DNA of 64,000 bases from Typhlomys cinereus (taxonomy: Eukaryota > Chordata > Mammalia > Rodentia > Platacanthomyidae): positions 434,001 through 498,000 of the forward strand of contig JALPQD010000829.1 in assembly GCA_023101885.1 (NCBI GenBank), given 5' to 3'. This document shows positions 43,791 through 55,673 of the stretch, piece after piece. A program made the translations under genes and the position numbers. Position 1 is the stretch's first letter; every line of letters begins with the position of its first letter. Below the pieces are notes generated by a model. The model was not told the DNA's origin. It ran no database searches and saw only the letters and a program-made list of their open reading frames with translations.

Positions 43791-43967
43791 CCTAGATATA
43801 TAATATATCTCCTAGACACAATCAATAATTTAGGATGAAAGCTAAATTTCAAAAAAAATGGTAAGTCATGCCTTCGATCCCAGAACTCAGGAGGCACAAG
43901 TAGTATATATTCTGGTCTTTCAGGGAGGTTTTTCTTTAAACAGTTAATATTTAAGAATGTAGCAATA

Positions 43968-44218
43968 GGGGGCTGGAGAGGTGGCTCAGGGGTTAAGCCT
44001 CTGCCTTGCAAGTGGAAGGTCCTGAGTTTGGATCTTAGACCCCATGTATAGACGCCAGGCGGAAGCAGGGCGACCTGCACTTCTGATCCTGGTAGGGCGG
44101 AGCCTGTGAATCCCGGGGCAGAAGGAGGTGGAGGCGCCCATGGTGGTTCCTGAATTCACCCGTGGTTCTACACACACACACGCACACAATTGAATAAATA
44201 ATAAATAATAAAAAAAAT
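43968..44218 (+). mobile_element. Young B2-like SINE (CA-tail family)
   Basis: Forward copy, slightly shorter in the middle (it lacks the 'gtaaacaagga' segment), with a CA tail and AATAAATAATAAATAATA end. Confidence 0.9.
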
Positions 44219-44227
44219 TTTTTAAAT

Positions 44228-44345
44228 GTAGCTATAATTGGTGTGATGGTGCAAGCCTGTAATCCCAGCACTTGGGAGGATGAGTCTGAGGCAATACGAC
44301 ATGTTCAAAGTCAGCCTGGGTCTCACAGTAAGAGTCTGTCTTGGA
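44228..44345 (+). mobile_element. B1 SINE
   Basis: 'tggtgcaagcctgtaatccc', 'agcacttgggaggatgagtc', then a purine-rich stretch to 44480. Confidence 0.8.
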
Positions 44346-44524
44346 CAGGCCAGAAATAACAGAAAAGGACAGGAGAGGGAGAGGAAGAAGAAGGAAGAAG
44401 AGGGAAAGAGGGGGAGAGCAGTGGAGGACCTGACAGAGAGGAGGGAGGCAGGAGAGGGAAAAGAGAGCAGAGAAAAGACAATGACAAACAGGCAGCCTAA
44501 TTAGGATCTTTTTTTTTTCAAACA

Positions 44525-44810
44525 AGTTTTATTTTATTTTATTCAATTGTGCGTGTGTGCACGTGTATATGTACGTGTGTGTATGTGTGTGTGTGTGTAG
44601 AACCAAGGATGAATTCGGGAACCACCATGGACGCCTCCACCTCCTCCTTGTTTACTCTGCCCCGGGATTTACAGGCTCCGCCCTACCAGGACCAGAAGCG
44701 CAGGCCACCCCGCTTCCGCCTGGCATCTATACGTGGGGTCTAGGATCCGAACTCAGGACCTTCCGCCTGCAAGGCAGAGGCTTAACCCCTGAGCGACCTC
44801 TCCAGCCCCT
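44525..44810 (-). mobile_element. Young B2-like SINE (CA-tail family)
   Basis: Reverse copy: TTTTATTTTATTCAATTGTG tail, TG run, 'gcgacctctccagcccc' at the 5' end of the element. Confidence 0.92.
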
Positions 44811-44819
44811 AGAATCTTT

Positions 44820-45882
44820 TATATAAAGCCAGATAACTCTTTTCCCAAAGAATATCTTGGAGCTTGTGTTCTACAGAAAACCCGGCATGAAACCTGGTAT
44901 GAGATAAGTCTATTTCAATCATCTGAAGACATGTCTGTCATTCCTTTGTCCTCTAATATAATGAGCTGAGTAAACCCCACCTTTTCCCTGGATTGTATTA
45001 TTGCATTACTTGGAAACTCCTTATAGTAAACTGCTGTTTCTTGTAACACTTCCCTATTAAGCTGCTTAGCTTTGCTATTTTGTTCTAACTCAACTTTCAG
45101 TCACTAGCTTAGATACTCATTCTTGGGAGTCTCATTCATTCTCTCAGCTTCAAGGAGCATTTGTAAGTTCTATTCTGGAGTCACAAATCTCTAGCTCTTA
45201 AGTCAATCTGTGATCTGGATCCAAATTTCTCATCACCTTGATTTCCTTTCCTTCAACTCGGATAAGCCAAGTTTTGCCAGGCTCATCGGCATTCTCTCAG
45301 GGTGCAGGGTGCATTCACATGGTAGAGTCCGCTGGGAAATGTCAGCGTTCACACCAATAGTGATTCAGAGAATTCACTTTACTGCTATCATCAGTTTCAA
45401 AATAAATAACCTAATTCAAATCCAAGAGAATATCAAGCAGGAAACAAAAGTCACTGGATTTTACCCTCAGTTTAGAATCATACTTTGAAAACACAAGTAG
45501 AATGACATTAGCAGCCAACCCCATCCTCTCGGCTTGAAGAATGTTTCCAAGGGGAATCTTTTTTTCCCAAGAGGAATTTCCTTTTGGTTGAAATCAGGAT
45601 AGATCTTTAGAACTAACTCTGCATTTTGCAGGGTGGGTAGTTATCATTAAAAATGGTAGGAAGAACAAACATGTCTTTTACTAGTGGACAGGAAGTATTA
45701 TTATTGGTCATCTTTCAAAAGAGAAAATCCTTTGTAGTTGCCCCTATTCCTGATTTGTAATGTATTCTTGCTCAGTATAGGATCCCAGTTCCTAAAACTC
45801 TGTCTTTCAGGGGGGTTGGCCTCAGTTCCTAAGGACGCCTTAGAAATTCAGTCTGTTCACTGCTTGGCTGTTCCACTGGGCT
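44820..45882 (-). other. Flank and probable ZNF786 3' UTR
   Basis: Downstream of the ZNF786 stop codon. No other gene seen, and no clear minus-strand AATAAA close to the stop. Confidence 0.45.
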
Positions 45883-47903
45883 TTAACTCCAGTCGGCCTC
45901 TATCATGGCAAACAGCTGGCTAAGTCTTTTCTTAATGTCGGGATCCCGGGGAGCCGGACAGGCCTTGGTGTGCACTCGGAAGTGCTGAGCCAGTTTGGAC
46001 TTGTAGATGAAGGCCTTCCCGCAGTCCCCACAGGCGAAGGGCCTCTCGGGCCTGTGGATGCGCTGGTGTCTGAGCACGTGGCCCCTTTCCCGGAAGGTTT
46101 TATCGCACTGGGGGCAGTGGAAGGGCCTCTCGCCCGTGTGCAGGCCTTGATGGCTGAGCAGCTGCGCCTTCAGGCGGAAAGTCTTGTCACACTTGGGGCA
46201 CTGAAAAGGCTTCTCCCCGGTGTGCGTTCTGATGTGCTCCACGAGCTTGGACTGTTTGGCGAAGCCCTTGCCACACTGGCAGGGGAAGGGCATGCGCCCC
46301 GAGTGCAGCCGCTGGTGCGCCCTCATGTCCGCCTTCACGCGGTAGCTCTTGCCACACTCGGGGCACGGGAAGGGCCGCTCGCCCGTGTGCACGCGCTGGT
46401 GGCTGAGCAGCTGTCCCTTGAGGCGGAAGCGCCGGTCGCACTCGGGGCACGGGAAGGGTCTCTCGCCGCTGTGCACGCGCGCGTGCTCGGCCAGCTTGGA
46501 CTGCCTGGTGAAGCCTTTGCTGCACTGCCCGCAGGAGAAGGGCCTCTCCTGGCTGTGGGTGTGCTGGTGGGCCTTCAGGATGCCCTTCAGGCGGAAGCTC
46601 TTGGGGCACTGGGGGCACTGGAAGGGCCTCTCCCCGCTGTGCACTCGCAGGTGCTCTCGGAGCTTGTACTGGTAGGCGAAGGTTTGGGCACACTGGTCGC
46701 AAGAGAACGGCCTCTCCCCTCCGTGTCGCCGCTGATGGCCTCTCAGCGTGCTCTGCAGGCGGAAGCTCGCCTGGCACTGCGGGCACTGGAAGGGCCTCTC
46801 GTCGCTGTGCAGTCGCTGGTGCCGCAGCAGCTGTGCCCTTTGCCGGAAGTCCCTGCCACACTTGGGGCACCAAAACGGCCTCTCCACGCTGCAGATCGGG
46901 GAGTGCTCGGTGCGTCCGCACCGTTCCGGGAAGCCCTGGCCGTCCTTGCCGCAGGAGCGCGGCCTCTTTCCACGGGCCACACGCTGCCGGGCACTCTGCA
47001 GGCCCCCGGGGCAGAAGCGATGGCTGGCCTCCGTGTGTGCCCTGCAGGGACTGGCCCGCTCAGACTGTGAAGAGGAGTGGTCTCCACCTTCCTCGCACAC
47101 ACTGGGCCCGTCGCCACCACGGCTGCAGCCAAGCTGCAGGGTCTCCAAGTTGCTCTCCCCGCAGCCGGGGTCCTCACCGTCCAGGCCGGGGGCTGACCTC
47201 TGTCCTGCGCGTACCATGGTGTCTTCTCTCTGGGAGGCTGGCCGCCGCCCTCTGCGCTGGCCCTGGGGAGCCTGCGTGCTGTCGTCGGGGAAGCAGCTGG
47301 GGTCGCTTTTCATGGACCGGCAAGGCCTTGCTTCCTCGCACTTGCGGCCGCAGGTCAAGGTCTGCTCCTGATGGAAACACACTTTGCATTTAGGGCTCTT
47401 CCTCGTGGGGACAGCCAGATGCCGCATTAGACAGCGCTTGAGGCGGGAGCTCCTCCCACATTCAGGACACCTCTGTGCCCCTGCGGGGCTCCGGTCCGGC
47501 TGTGCATCAGCCCGAATGCTGAGTTTCTTCCAGACCCTACCCGAGGCGTTCTTGGAGTGGCCCTTTGGGGGCCTCCCAACGTGGTCCTTCTGAGAGTTTT
47601 CCTCACACACAGTGGAAGAGTGTTGAGTCCTCTGCCAAGAGGGGACTTCAGGCAAACCAGGGGGACCCACAGTTCTGCAGCTCCGGAGTCCTTGGCTCTG
47701 GATCGGCTCACTGGAGCTTCGATCCTGGGCAGCTGGCACCCAGGGGCTGTGCGTCTGCGCTTCCACAAGTCTGAGGCCTCCCTCGTGGCTGAAGGAAACA
47801 TCTTTCCTTTTTCCTAAAAAGAGTCCAAAGCAATGCTGACTTTGAAGAGCATCTAACTGGAAATGACATTTCATTTCTCCCAACTTCTTGGCTTGCTGAC
47901 TTC
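45883..47903 (-). CDS. ZNF786: ZNF786 exon 4 (linker and 11 C2H2 fingers)
   Basis: Acceptor tgtaaatttcag at 47904 completes a split Gly codon, then [16 protein letters not shown]. The exon stays open for 2,021 nt to the stop at 45883. The + strand shows a long open frame over the same interval, which is a shadow of the finger repeat. Confidence 0.96.
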
Positions 47904-50900
47904 CTGAAATTTACAATAAAAATTCAGTCACTCTTTCTGTCTGTGGAGTGATTAAAGACCATTAGCAGTTCAGTGGCCACCCTCTGGTGGCCAGCACCCC
48001 ACTTCCACTAGCCTTAATACCCAATCACATGTGACTCTACAAAAGGAATCTGGGAACTGTCTATTGAAACTAAGCAGAACAGATCTATGTTGTGATAAAA
48101 CAGAAAAGATAAAAAGGAAAGGGAAGGGCTAAGGTCTGGTAATAGGACAAAATCTCATTTGCCCACCATGTAAACTTAGCCAAGCTAATCGCTTCTGGCT
48201 TTGGCTCCTTCTCCTGTGAAAGATTAAGAGGGTTGTTGTCATGGTTGGGCACAGGTATCAACTTGACAGTTGAGGGTTTGAGCTCTGAGCATGTTTGTAG
48301 AGAATTAGTGCTTGAGCTGGGCCCAGAGCAGACCCGCAGGAGATTGTCTAGCTGATGGGGAAGACCCAGCCCATGGTGGGTGGGACTAGGCCCTGGAATA
48401 AAACACTGACACCTGGTGGAGAGAGTCGGCATCCTTGTGTTCACTCGGCCAGACATGCTGGTCTGGCAAGTAAGGATCGTCCCTCTCTCAGCCACACATA
48501 GAGATGGTGTGACCATTTCCCTCGGCCCTGGTGTTGGTGTCAGCTCTCCTGTCTAGCTGGATGGAGCTGTTTGATGGTCATTTACCAGCAACCATGCAGG
48601 TGAACTGCTACAGTTGTGAATCAAATGAGTTAATGTGTGTAAAATACTCAACAAAGTGCCTGCCATACTGTATCTTCTATAACTGCTGACTGTTATTAAT
48701 ACAGTAATTTGACCTATTCTATCTTATGTAAAGATATTCCATGAAGTCACACTGTGATAGCAGCAATATGATCCTAGCAGAGACCTAACTACTATCACAG
48801 GTACATGTTGTCTGTCTGCTTCTGTGTCCTGATGGCATCTTCATAGTCAACTTGCTTGGATGTAGCATCACATGCAAACACACAAGGGTCTGTGAGGGTG
48901 TATCCAGAAACATTAAACTGAGGAAGACTCAGCCTGAGTGGGAGTGGCACTGTGCCACGGGTTAGAGTCCAGACCAAATAAAAATGAAAAACCAAGAGAC
49001 TCATCTGTCTCTGCTTCCTAACTGTGGACAAAGTTGTGGGAAAATCAGGTCTTTTCTATCAAACCAAAGAGCCTCCATTTGGCTGTGACTCCTGAGAATT
49101 ATTTACCCCTTCTTGTTAATCAAAACTCCAACAAAGGGACCTTCCAACTTAAGATGCTCATTTAGAAAGACAACATGCCCTTTTGAAGAAGTAAAAATTT
49201 GCCTTATTCTGATCTCCTGAGTGTCTTTTCAGCACAGGGAGTTGGAGCTCATTTCTGACAATATGACCATCTGTGGCACATTCCTGCCACCAAGCCTTCC
49301 ACATCATGAAGCTCAAACTAACGGCCACAATAAACCCTTCCTTCTAACGGCCACAATAAATCCTTCCTTCTTTAAGTTGCTCAGATATTTGGTCGCAGAA
49401 ATGAGAAAGGTAGTTAACACAGTGTCCAGGGAACACTTCAACATTGCACACGTTAAACCTGCCTGATTCCTATCATTTAGGTTCTTTCACTTATGTTGTT
49501 CTAAGATCAGAAATTGAAATACTGAGAGCTTTGAAAACTTTCCCAAGGTTTTTGCCTAGAAAGGCAAAATCAAGTCAGGCCCAAGCCCACAGTCCTAATC
49601 ACGATGGTTTCCTGCCTTTCTCTAGAATGTACACAACATGAAGCTCCAGGTAAGTCAAACACTAAAGCAAGATCAGAGAAGAGAAACCGAGTAATCTAAG
49701 TGTGACACCTTAAGGTTAGGACCCTGATTTCTTTTTTGATTTGTGTTTGAAATGGGATCTCATGCAGTGCAGGCTAGCCTAGAACTTGCTATGTAGCTGA
49801 GGTTGGACCTTGAATTCCAAATCCTCCTGCCTCCACCTCCCAAGTGTGCACCACACACCCAGCTTAGGATCCTGATTGCGTGTGTGTGTGTGTGTGTGTG
49901 TGTGTTTGCATGTAGGTGTGTGGACATGTATGTGTACAAGAAGACATGAATGTGTACAAGAATATATGTGCCTGTAGAGGCCCAAGAGTGACATCAGGAA
50001 TCATTTTGGATTGTTTATCTCCTTAATGGCTTTGCTCTGGGGTTTCCCAGGCTCTGCCTTCCAGGGCCACAATTGCAGGTCACCTCCATTTCTGCCCAGC
50101 ATTTTTATGTAGGATCTGGGGATCCAAATTCAGGTCCTTTTGTTTGCAAAGCAAATGTTTTTAGGATCCTGAGTACATAATACTCACCCTCAAGCAGTTG
50201 TTCTTGAATTCCTGGATCAAAATGCATGGAAAAGGAGGGGCAAATCACACTTCGTGCTTTCTTCTCCTCTTCCCAGGTGCCGTAAGACTGTCTCTCATGT
50301 TCTAACCAGGATATTAATTCTGGTTTGCAAAGTCTATCATCTGCACAGAGAAGCCAGAGAAGGTTGTTCAACTTCTTTGAGTACTATATTAAAAAAAAAC
50401 ACATTGTTTCTATATTCCTCAAAATCCATTTCTGGACCAATATATGAGATGTTAACAAGTAAGCTCTCAGCTTACTTAAAGAGGAGCAAAACTACCCATG
50501 TGTCTACTAGTGCTTCCAAGTCAACTGACCTGTTATACCCCTTGTGCTGTTTAATTCTCTTTGTCCCCATGCATCTAGCAATGTTGTACTTCCTCTGAAA
50601 ACAAAGCAGTCACTCAAGTCACTAAACAGTAGCAGAATCTTGGGGACGCTGTTTGTGAAAAATTATTAGTGTGTAGGTGCAAGTACCCACCACAGCGCAC
50701 ATGTGCTGAAAGGACACTTTTGTGAGGTTGGTCCTCTCCTTCCAATTTTATATAGGTTCTGGGGCTCAAACTCAGGTTGTCAGAGTTGGGCAGCAAGTGC
50801 CTTTATTTGCTGAATCGTCTTGTCAGTTCTAAGAACTCAGTTCTATTTGCAATAGCTTTTCTTTTTGAGACACAGTCTCGCTATGTAGCCTAGACTGGTC

Positions 50901-52675
50901 TGGCTACACATTCCAGGCTGGCCTGGAAGTTTGTCATGCATGCATACACACAGCTCACATACGAAGATGAAAGTAGGAAAAGAAACCAAAAGAACACCCT
51001 TTTACTAACTATGACGTCAACTACTCAGTGTGGATGCTTCCAAAAATCACACCATTTGCAATCCTCGACCCCATAGAAAGCTATGTGGTGACTCATTCCT
51101 AGGTTAAAGATACACAAGAGCTTTGTGGTTATGAGCCTGGGATACTCCTAGGTGAGAATCATAACAATCTCAGGGTGAATTATGATGGGGAAAGTCTTAG
51201 TGTTTAATCATCTCTGACGACCTGACATCACATGACTCATCCATCAGAGATAACATCTACTTCTACGTTAAGGTTAGCAATGTATACATTGGCATTAACA
51301 AAAGCATATGAGAGGGGCTGGAGAGATGGCTCAGGGGTTAAGCCTCTGCCTTGCAGGCAGAAGGTCCTGAGTTCGGATCCTAGACCCCACGTATAGACGC
51401 CAGGCGGAAGCGGGGGCGGCCTGTGTTTCTGGTCCTGGTAGGGCAGAGCCTGTGAATCCCAGGGCAGAGTAAACAAGGAGGAGGTGGAGGCAGTCCATGG
51501 TGGTTCCCGAATTCGCCCGTGGTTCTACACACACACACATACATGCACAGAGGCGCATACCATACATGAACAATTGAATAAAAAAAAAAAAAAGCATATG
51601 AGATAAAAAGGCTTTCTACGTTGATTTCTGAGAACTCCTTACCTGACCCACGGACTAAAGTGACTGAGGGCCCTCAGAAGAGGCAGCCTGTCTAGGACTC
51701 GCCCCAGGAGGTAAAGGTTCCTTACCTAGAGAGACAAGAATCTCGTAATTGGTTCTCATGACATTCCTGTAGAGCTCCTTCTGCCACGCCTCTAACTCCT
51801 GCCATTCTTGCTCCGAGAAATAGATGGCCACATCCTCAAAAGTCACAGGTAACTGAAGAGACAGACGTAATACAACACAGTCACGATTGCTACAAAATGA
51901 CCTCGACCCATTTTCATCATTAAAGACACAGGCCGACACTGACTTCTCCATCAGCAGCCTCTTTCTGGAGAATGATTCCTTCCCCAGTACTGACATGTGG
52001 TTCTCATGGTCACAGTACATCTCATTCCATATGTTTTTCCAAATTACATATCCACATACATGTATGGAACATCTCTTTATAAATGTAAGACCAAATCAGT
52101 GTGCAACTTAATTTATGTGTTACGGCCATTTTTTCCGTTAGGCGCAAAAGGTAAACTCATGTGGGGATAGAGTTCATCATATTCCATGTGTAGACATATC
52201 TCATTGATAGGCCACATGCATATTGCCTTCCCCTTTGTAAGTTCTAATATTCATTCCTTATGTATTAGTACTTTAAAAAGGTATAAACAGCTTGAGTTTT
52301 AAAAGCCATGTGCGCATGTATGTGTGTGTGTATGTATGTGTGTGTATGTACATGTATTTTACTGGAGATTGAATCTAGTGTTCAATTTAACGTTTTCTTC
52401 CAACTTTTTTCTTTCTCCTTTTTCCAGGCTGACTTAAAACTAATAGTAATCCTCCTGCCTCTGCCTTCCCAGTGCTGATGTTACAGGCATGCACCAGAAA
52501 GTAAAAGGTCCTGAATTTGGATCTAGATCCCATGTAAAAATGTTGGAAATGGCAGTGGCCTATACTTCTGGCCTGGAAGGCAGAGCCTGGGAAACCCCAG
52601 AGCAAAGTATAAAGGAGATAGAGTAATCCAGGATGATTCCAGAAGTCGTCCTTGGACTTCCAAGTGCACACAGTG

Positions 52676-52714
<39 letters not shown>

Positions 52715-54044
52715 CAAACTACACCAGCAAAAAAAAAGAAAGAAGGAAGGAAGGAAGGAAGGAAGGAAGGAAGGAAGGAAGGAAGGAAGGAAGGAAGGAA
52801 AGAAAAGAAAAAGTGAAAGTTTGCCACCTTAAAAAAATTTATGCTGAAGTTGCTAAATCTTTGGCAAGAATAAATCTTCAATCCATGAACTGTGAAAATG
52901 AAAAACATTCATGCTAGTTTTACTGTCAAGGCTTAAACTGTTAAAGTTCTACAGTAAGAGTTAGTATCTAGATAAAATGGCAAGGATGTTAAATTAAAAA
53001 GCTCAAATGCTACACTCTACATTTCTGACATCCACTGGGGTGTGGCAACATACTGTTGGAAATAACCCACAGTATGACAAACATTCAAGAGACCAGGATA
53101 GCTTGACAAGGCAAATTCTTACATCTGCAGAAGGATGGGTAAGGGTATCTCTGTGATTTATCCTGACAGGTTTGAGGCTTGGGCTCACATTCTATTGGGC
53201 TGATTAAGAAACGACTCCTTGCTAGCAGGAGTTAAAGAAGTTGGATGGACCTTTGATTTGAGTTTTGGTAAAGGAGAAAGGGTAAACAATTCTCAAAATT
53301 TCCTTAAGAATTGGAGGTTGGAACTAAAATAGAGGCACTTGGGTTTGATATAAAAGACCTGATTTTCTCTTGGTACCCTATGGATTAAAGTGGATTATTG
53401 AATTTTTTAATTGAACTTTATTATCTGTTTTGGAAAAAAATCACAAATATCTATCATTTCATGACATTGAAGAATATTTTATTTTGTTTTTTTTCTAACT
53501 ATAGGAATGGCATATTTCCATTTACTTAAAATTCTGTTTTTACACTTAACCCTGGAAAACCGTTTTTTACTGAGATTGTACAGGGAGTTTTAAAATTATG
53601 GGTTCAACTCAATAATCTAGGACATTAGGAAAATCTAGGAAAACAAAAAATGAGCCACTCCCTCTAAAAACTCGATTTCGAGAAGATGAAAAAAAGCAAA
53701 GAACGCGTTGTCATCCTCTTCTAGCCTGGCACATACGGTTCCTCCTTTATTTATCCAACGTAACACCATTCATTAAGCTAGAGGCTAAATTCTCATATTT
53801 AAACCCGCCGGGCATCATCCAAATATGCAGAGATTCAACGTTGCCAAGCATCTGCCCGGAATTCAGTGACAAGTAGAGCCGCGGCCCCCGGGTGCCCGTC
53901 GCGCCGCGGTGCCAGCTCGGCTGGGCTCGGGTCCGGCCACCCACGCGCCCCTCCCGGGTCGGACCTCACCCGGACCCCAGATCGCCCCCCTCCAGCCAGC
54001 CAAATCCGAGCCCGGTGGCCCCTTACCCGAGCGGGCTGTGCCAT
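45883..54044 (-). CDS. ZNF786: KRAB zinc-finger protein ZNF786, four coding exons
   Basis: Nuclear KRAB C2H2 zinc-finger protein; by family, a sequence-specific repressor acting through the KRAB-TRIM28 pathway. Coding exons (minus): 54044-54027, 51852-51726, 50340-50188, 47903-45883. They splice in phase with no frame break to 772 residues (human about 782). The start is MAQPAR, spliced to [17 protein letters not shown] (KRAB A, 127-nt exon) and then [10 protein letters not shown] (KRAB B). Exon 4 encodes a long linker with degenerate Cys clusters (about 101-437), then 11 tandem C2H2 fingers (about 438-745) with linkers such as HSGERPF and HTGEKPF, and ends IEADWS. The eighth finger has Cys-X-Cys instead of Cys-X2-Cys. 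Position next to PDIA4 and the protein text both fit ZNF786. Confidence 0.96.
47971..47993 (-). promoter_or_regulatory. CTCF-like site beside ZNF786 exon 4
   Basis: On the minus strand TGGCCACCAGAGGGTGGCC matches most positions of the 19-bp CTCF core. It lies in the last intron, about 70 bases upstream of exon 4. Confidence 0.5.
48240..48596. mobile_element. Non-autonomous interspersed repeat, copy 1 (URR1/hAT-like)
   Basis: Bounded by short inverted ends CATGGTTG (48240-48247) and CAACCATG (48589-48596). The body is shared with 58317-58719: 'gtctagctgatggggaagac', 'gagagtcggcatccttgtgt', 'ggccagacatgctggtctgg'. Family name uncertain. Confidence 0.75.
49290..49425. mobile_element. Fragment of the same repeat superfamily
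   Basis: 'cacaataaacccttccttct', then 'tttaagttgctcagatattt' and a GTAGTTAACACAG end. An internal 26-bp unit (AACGGCCACAATAAA...) is duplicated in tandem. Confidence 0.55.
49735..49865 (-). mobile_element. B1 SINE
   Basis: Reverse copy: 'tgggatctcatgcagtgcag', 'agcctagaacttgctatgta', 'ctcctgcctccacctcccaa'. Confidence 0.8.
49878..50165 (-). mobile_element. B2-like SINE next to ZNF786 exon 3 donor
   Basis: Reverse old-subfamily copy with a (GT)n run, 'acatcaggaatcattttgga' and 'caaattcaggtccttttgtt'. Its end lies only about 20 bases from the exon 3 splice donor (50186-50187). Confidence 0.8.
50188..50340 (-). CDS. ZNF786: ZNF786 exon 3 (KRAB B region)
   Basis: 153 nt between acceptor cttctctgtgcag and donor gtgagt. 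Encodes [17 protein letters not shown] through [11 protein letters not shown]. Confidence 0.95.
50665..50825 (-). mobile_element. B3-like SINE, followed by a B1 fragment
   Basis: 'taggttctggggctcaaact', 'caggttgtcagagttgggca', 'caagtgcctttatttgctga'. A reverse B1 fragment follows at about 50865-50955. Confidence 0.65.
51315..51595 (+). mobile_element. Young B2-like SINE (CA-tail family)
   Basis: Forward copy between ZNF786 exons 3 and 2, from 'ggggctggagagatggctca' to a CA-rich tail, CAATTGAATAAA and an A run. Confidence 0.92.
51726..51852 (-). CDS. ZNF786: ZNF786 exon 2 (KRAB A box)
   Basis: 127 nt, the classic KRAB-A exon length, between acceptor ctgtctcttcag and donor gtaagg. Encodes [19 protein letters not shown] through [15 protein letters not shown]. 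The 'LYRNVM' core is intact. Confidence 0.97.
52500..52735 (+). mobile_element. B2-like SINE, old subfamily
   Basis: 'agtaaaaggtcctgaatttg', 'gggaaaccccagagcaaagt', 'atccaggatgattccagaag', CA tail. Confidence 0.8.
52737..52805. repeat. (GGAA)n microsatellite
   Basis: About 14 GGAA/AAGG units directly after the SINE tail. Confidence 0.95.
52830..53860. other. ZNF786 intron 1, nothing recognised
   Basis: AT-rich intron sequence between the GGAA repeat and the CpG island. Confidence 0.5.
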
Positions 54045-54250
54045 GGCCCGCCAGGCCCGGCTGCCCCAGCCCGGACCGCGCTCCAGCGAGCACCGACCTC
54101 ACCGCGCTGCAGAGGGTCGCGGCTCGGCCCGGACCCCCAGGCAGGTGCCCCTCGCAGTGCGTGTGGGACCACAGCGCCCCCCGCGGGCTGGAGGAGCCAC
54201 AGCTGCACGCAGCTGCCGCCCCACCTGTCTGAGACGGTGTCTTGGAGAAG
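53865..54250 (-). promoter_or_regulatory. ZNF786 CpG-island promoter
   Basis: CpG-rich block surrounding the first coding exon. The transcription start is probably within 54045-54240 (inference). Confidence 0.75.
54027..54044 (-). CDS. ZNF786: ZNF786 exon 1 coding part
   Basis: Six codons, ATGGCACAGCCCGCTCGG, followed by donor gtaagg. The start sits in the CpG island, and phase 0 joins exactly to the 127-nt KRAB-A exon. A short MAxPxR leader is typical of this gene. Confidence 0.88.
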
Positions 54251-54480
54251 TTGAGGATGACGGGGGTCTGACATGAGAGGGAGACAAAGAGATGGGGTGG
54301 AGGAGGAGAGGAGGAAAAAGGGGAGAAGAGGAGCAGAAGTACGGAAAGAAGAGAAGAGGGGGAAGCCAAGACAGCGCAGAGACAAGGATTTGGAGACTGG
54401 AGTCACAGAGATGGTGGGGGGAGCAGGTCGCTGTTTCGGGGAGAGCCAGGGTGGGGGCTGTGAAAATAAGTTCCTGGATT

Positions 54481-54600
54481 CCCCCACGTCCAGTATCTAT
54501 AGTTAGTTGCACTTTACTTGATCTTACCTTATATTTGCAGTATTTACTTTTGAGCCAGCTTGACATTAGTTATAAACCTCATATTGTGGCTGCACATGCA
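54481..54600. repeat. Direct repeat copy 1 (about 105 bp)
   Basis: Begins near 'tccagtatctatagttagtt' and ends 'gacattagttataa'. It is almost identical to 55674-55790. Confidence 0.9.
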
Positions 54601-54699
54601 GAGCATTGAAAAACAGTAACAAATGGACACGGAAGAGGCAAAAAGAAAATGAGTCCCTCAGAATTGCGATGGTCATTCTTCTTGTCTTTTAGAGTGCCT

Positions 54700-55430
54700 G
54701 TCTCTCCTACCTGTTAAGTAAACCTCGATTTCCTAGGGAACTGCCATTTGTCTTTTTAGGGTCAGTTTTAAAATTTGGTATCCTTCTGTATCCTTTGCAT
54801 TGGGAGGAGTCAGGTGACCAACAGGACTTGGGAGGGCCCCTCCCCGACAGTTTGGAGTGTATCTTCCTTCGGGGATTTGATGAGGAGGAAATCTTCGCGT
54901 TGATATTGATGAAAAGGGAAATACGAGTGGTGGTGTTTAGGCTAGTAACCCATCTGTGTGTTGGAAGACAAAGCGGAAAACAACCTGAATGGATGGTTCC
55001 TGATAAGCTGATCTTTAATTTCAAATGACAGACGACTTTTTGGTTGGTGGGGGTTAGTAGTTTGCTCAGTTAATACATTTGGAAAGGCTTTGCCTGATAC
55101 TCACGGGTCTCAGGACAGATGCAGAGGAAGGGCAAAATCATTGAGGAGGTGGAAAGACCACCCAAGAATAATTGTAATGTCTCTGTACCTGCGTCATTCC
55201 AATGCTCTCCACAGGTGACTTCCAACGCGTCATCAGTGAAGCTTCTTTCGAGAACTTACATTCATAGTTTCCCATTGGCCAAGCAGACATGTTTGTACAT
55301 TCAGGGCCCACATAGTATTGTATAATATCCCAGGGAGTAGGAAGGCTCATTCCTAACATCTGATGTAGCAGATGAGGGTAAGTAGCGCTAGAACAGTCTT
55401 CAGACAGGGGAAGAGATGGCAGAGCCATTA
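54700..55430 (-). mobile_element. Possible endogenous retrovirus envelope remnant
   Basis: Two minus-strand open frames (55428-55138, then 55024-54707 in another frame) have scattered Cys, Trp and N-glycosylation-type Asn-X-Ser/Thr sites, like a decayed retroviral surface glycoprotein. Orientation and order agree with the LTR-like element at 58101-59127. The frame is broken between the two pieces. I cannot name the retroviral family. Confidence 0.4.
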
Positions 55431-55673
55431 AGGTAGAAACTCCTGGATCATATGAAATCTACTAATCGTCATGATCTGGGTCTGTTATATTTTTCCTTTT
55501 TCTGTCCTCTGTATCTGACATAATGCCGATATGTGACATGATAGAAGTATCATATCTAAAATTAGAATAATCTAAGAGTACCATCTGCCCTGGTGAAGAC
55601 AACAGGTGAGAAAACAAACATCATAAACCAAAATTTACATGTATGTTTTAAAGAACTGCATTGACTTACATTC

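Noticed and set aside
45970..47070. 366-codon plus-strand ORF opposite ZNF786
   Set aside because: Shadow of the regular 28-codon finger repeat on the other strand; no independent features.
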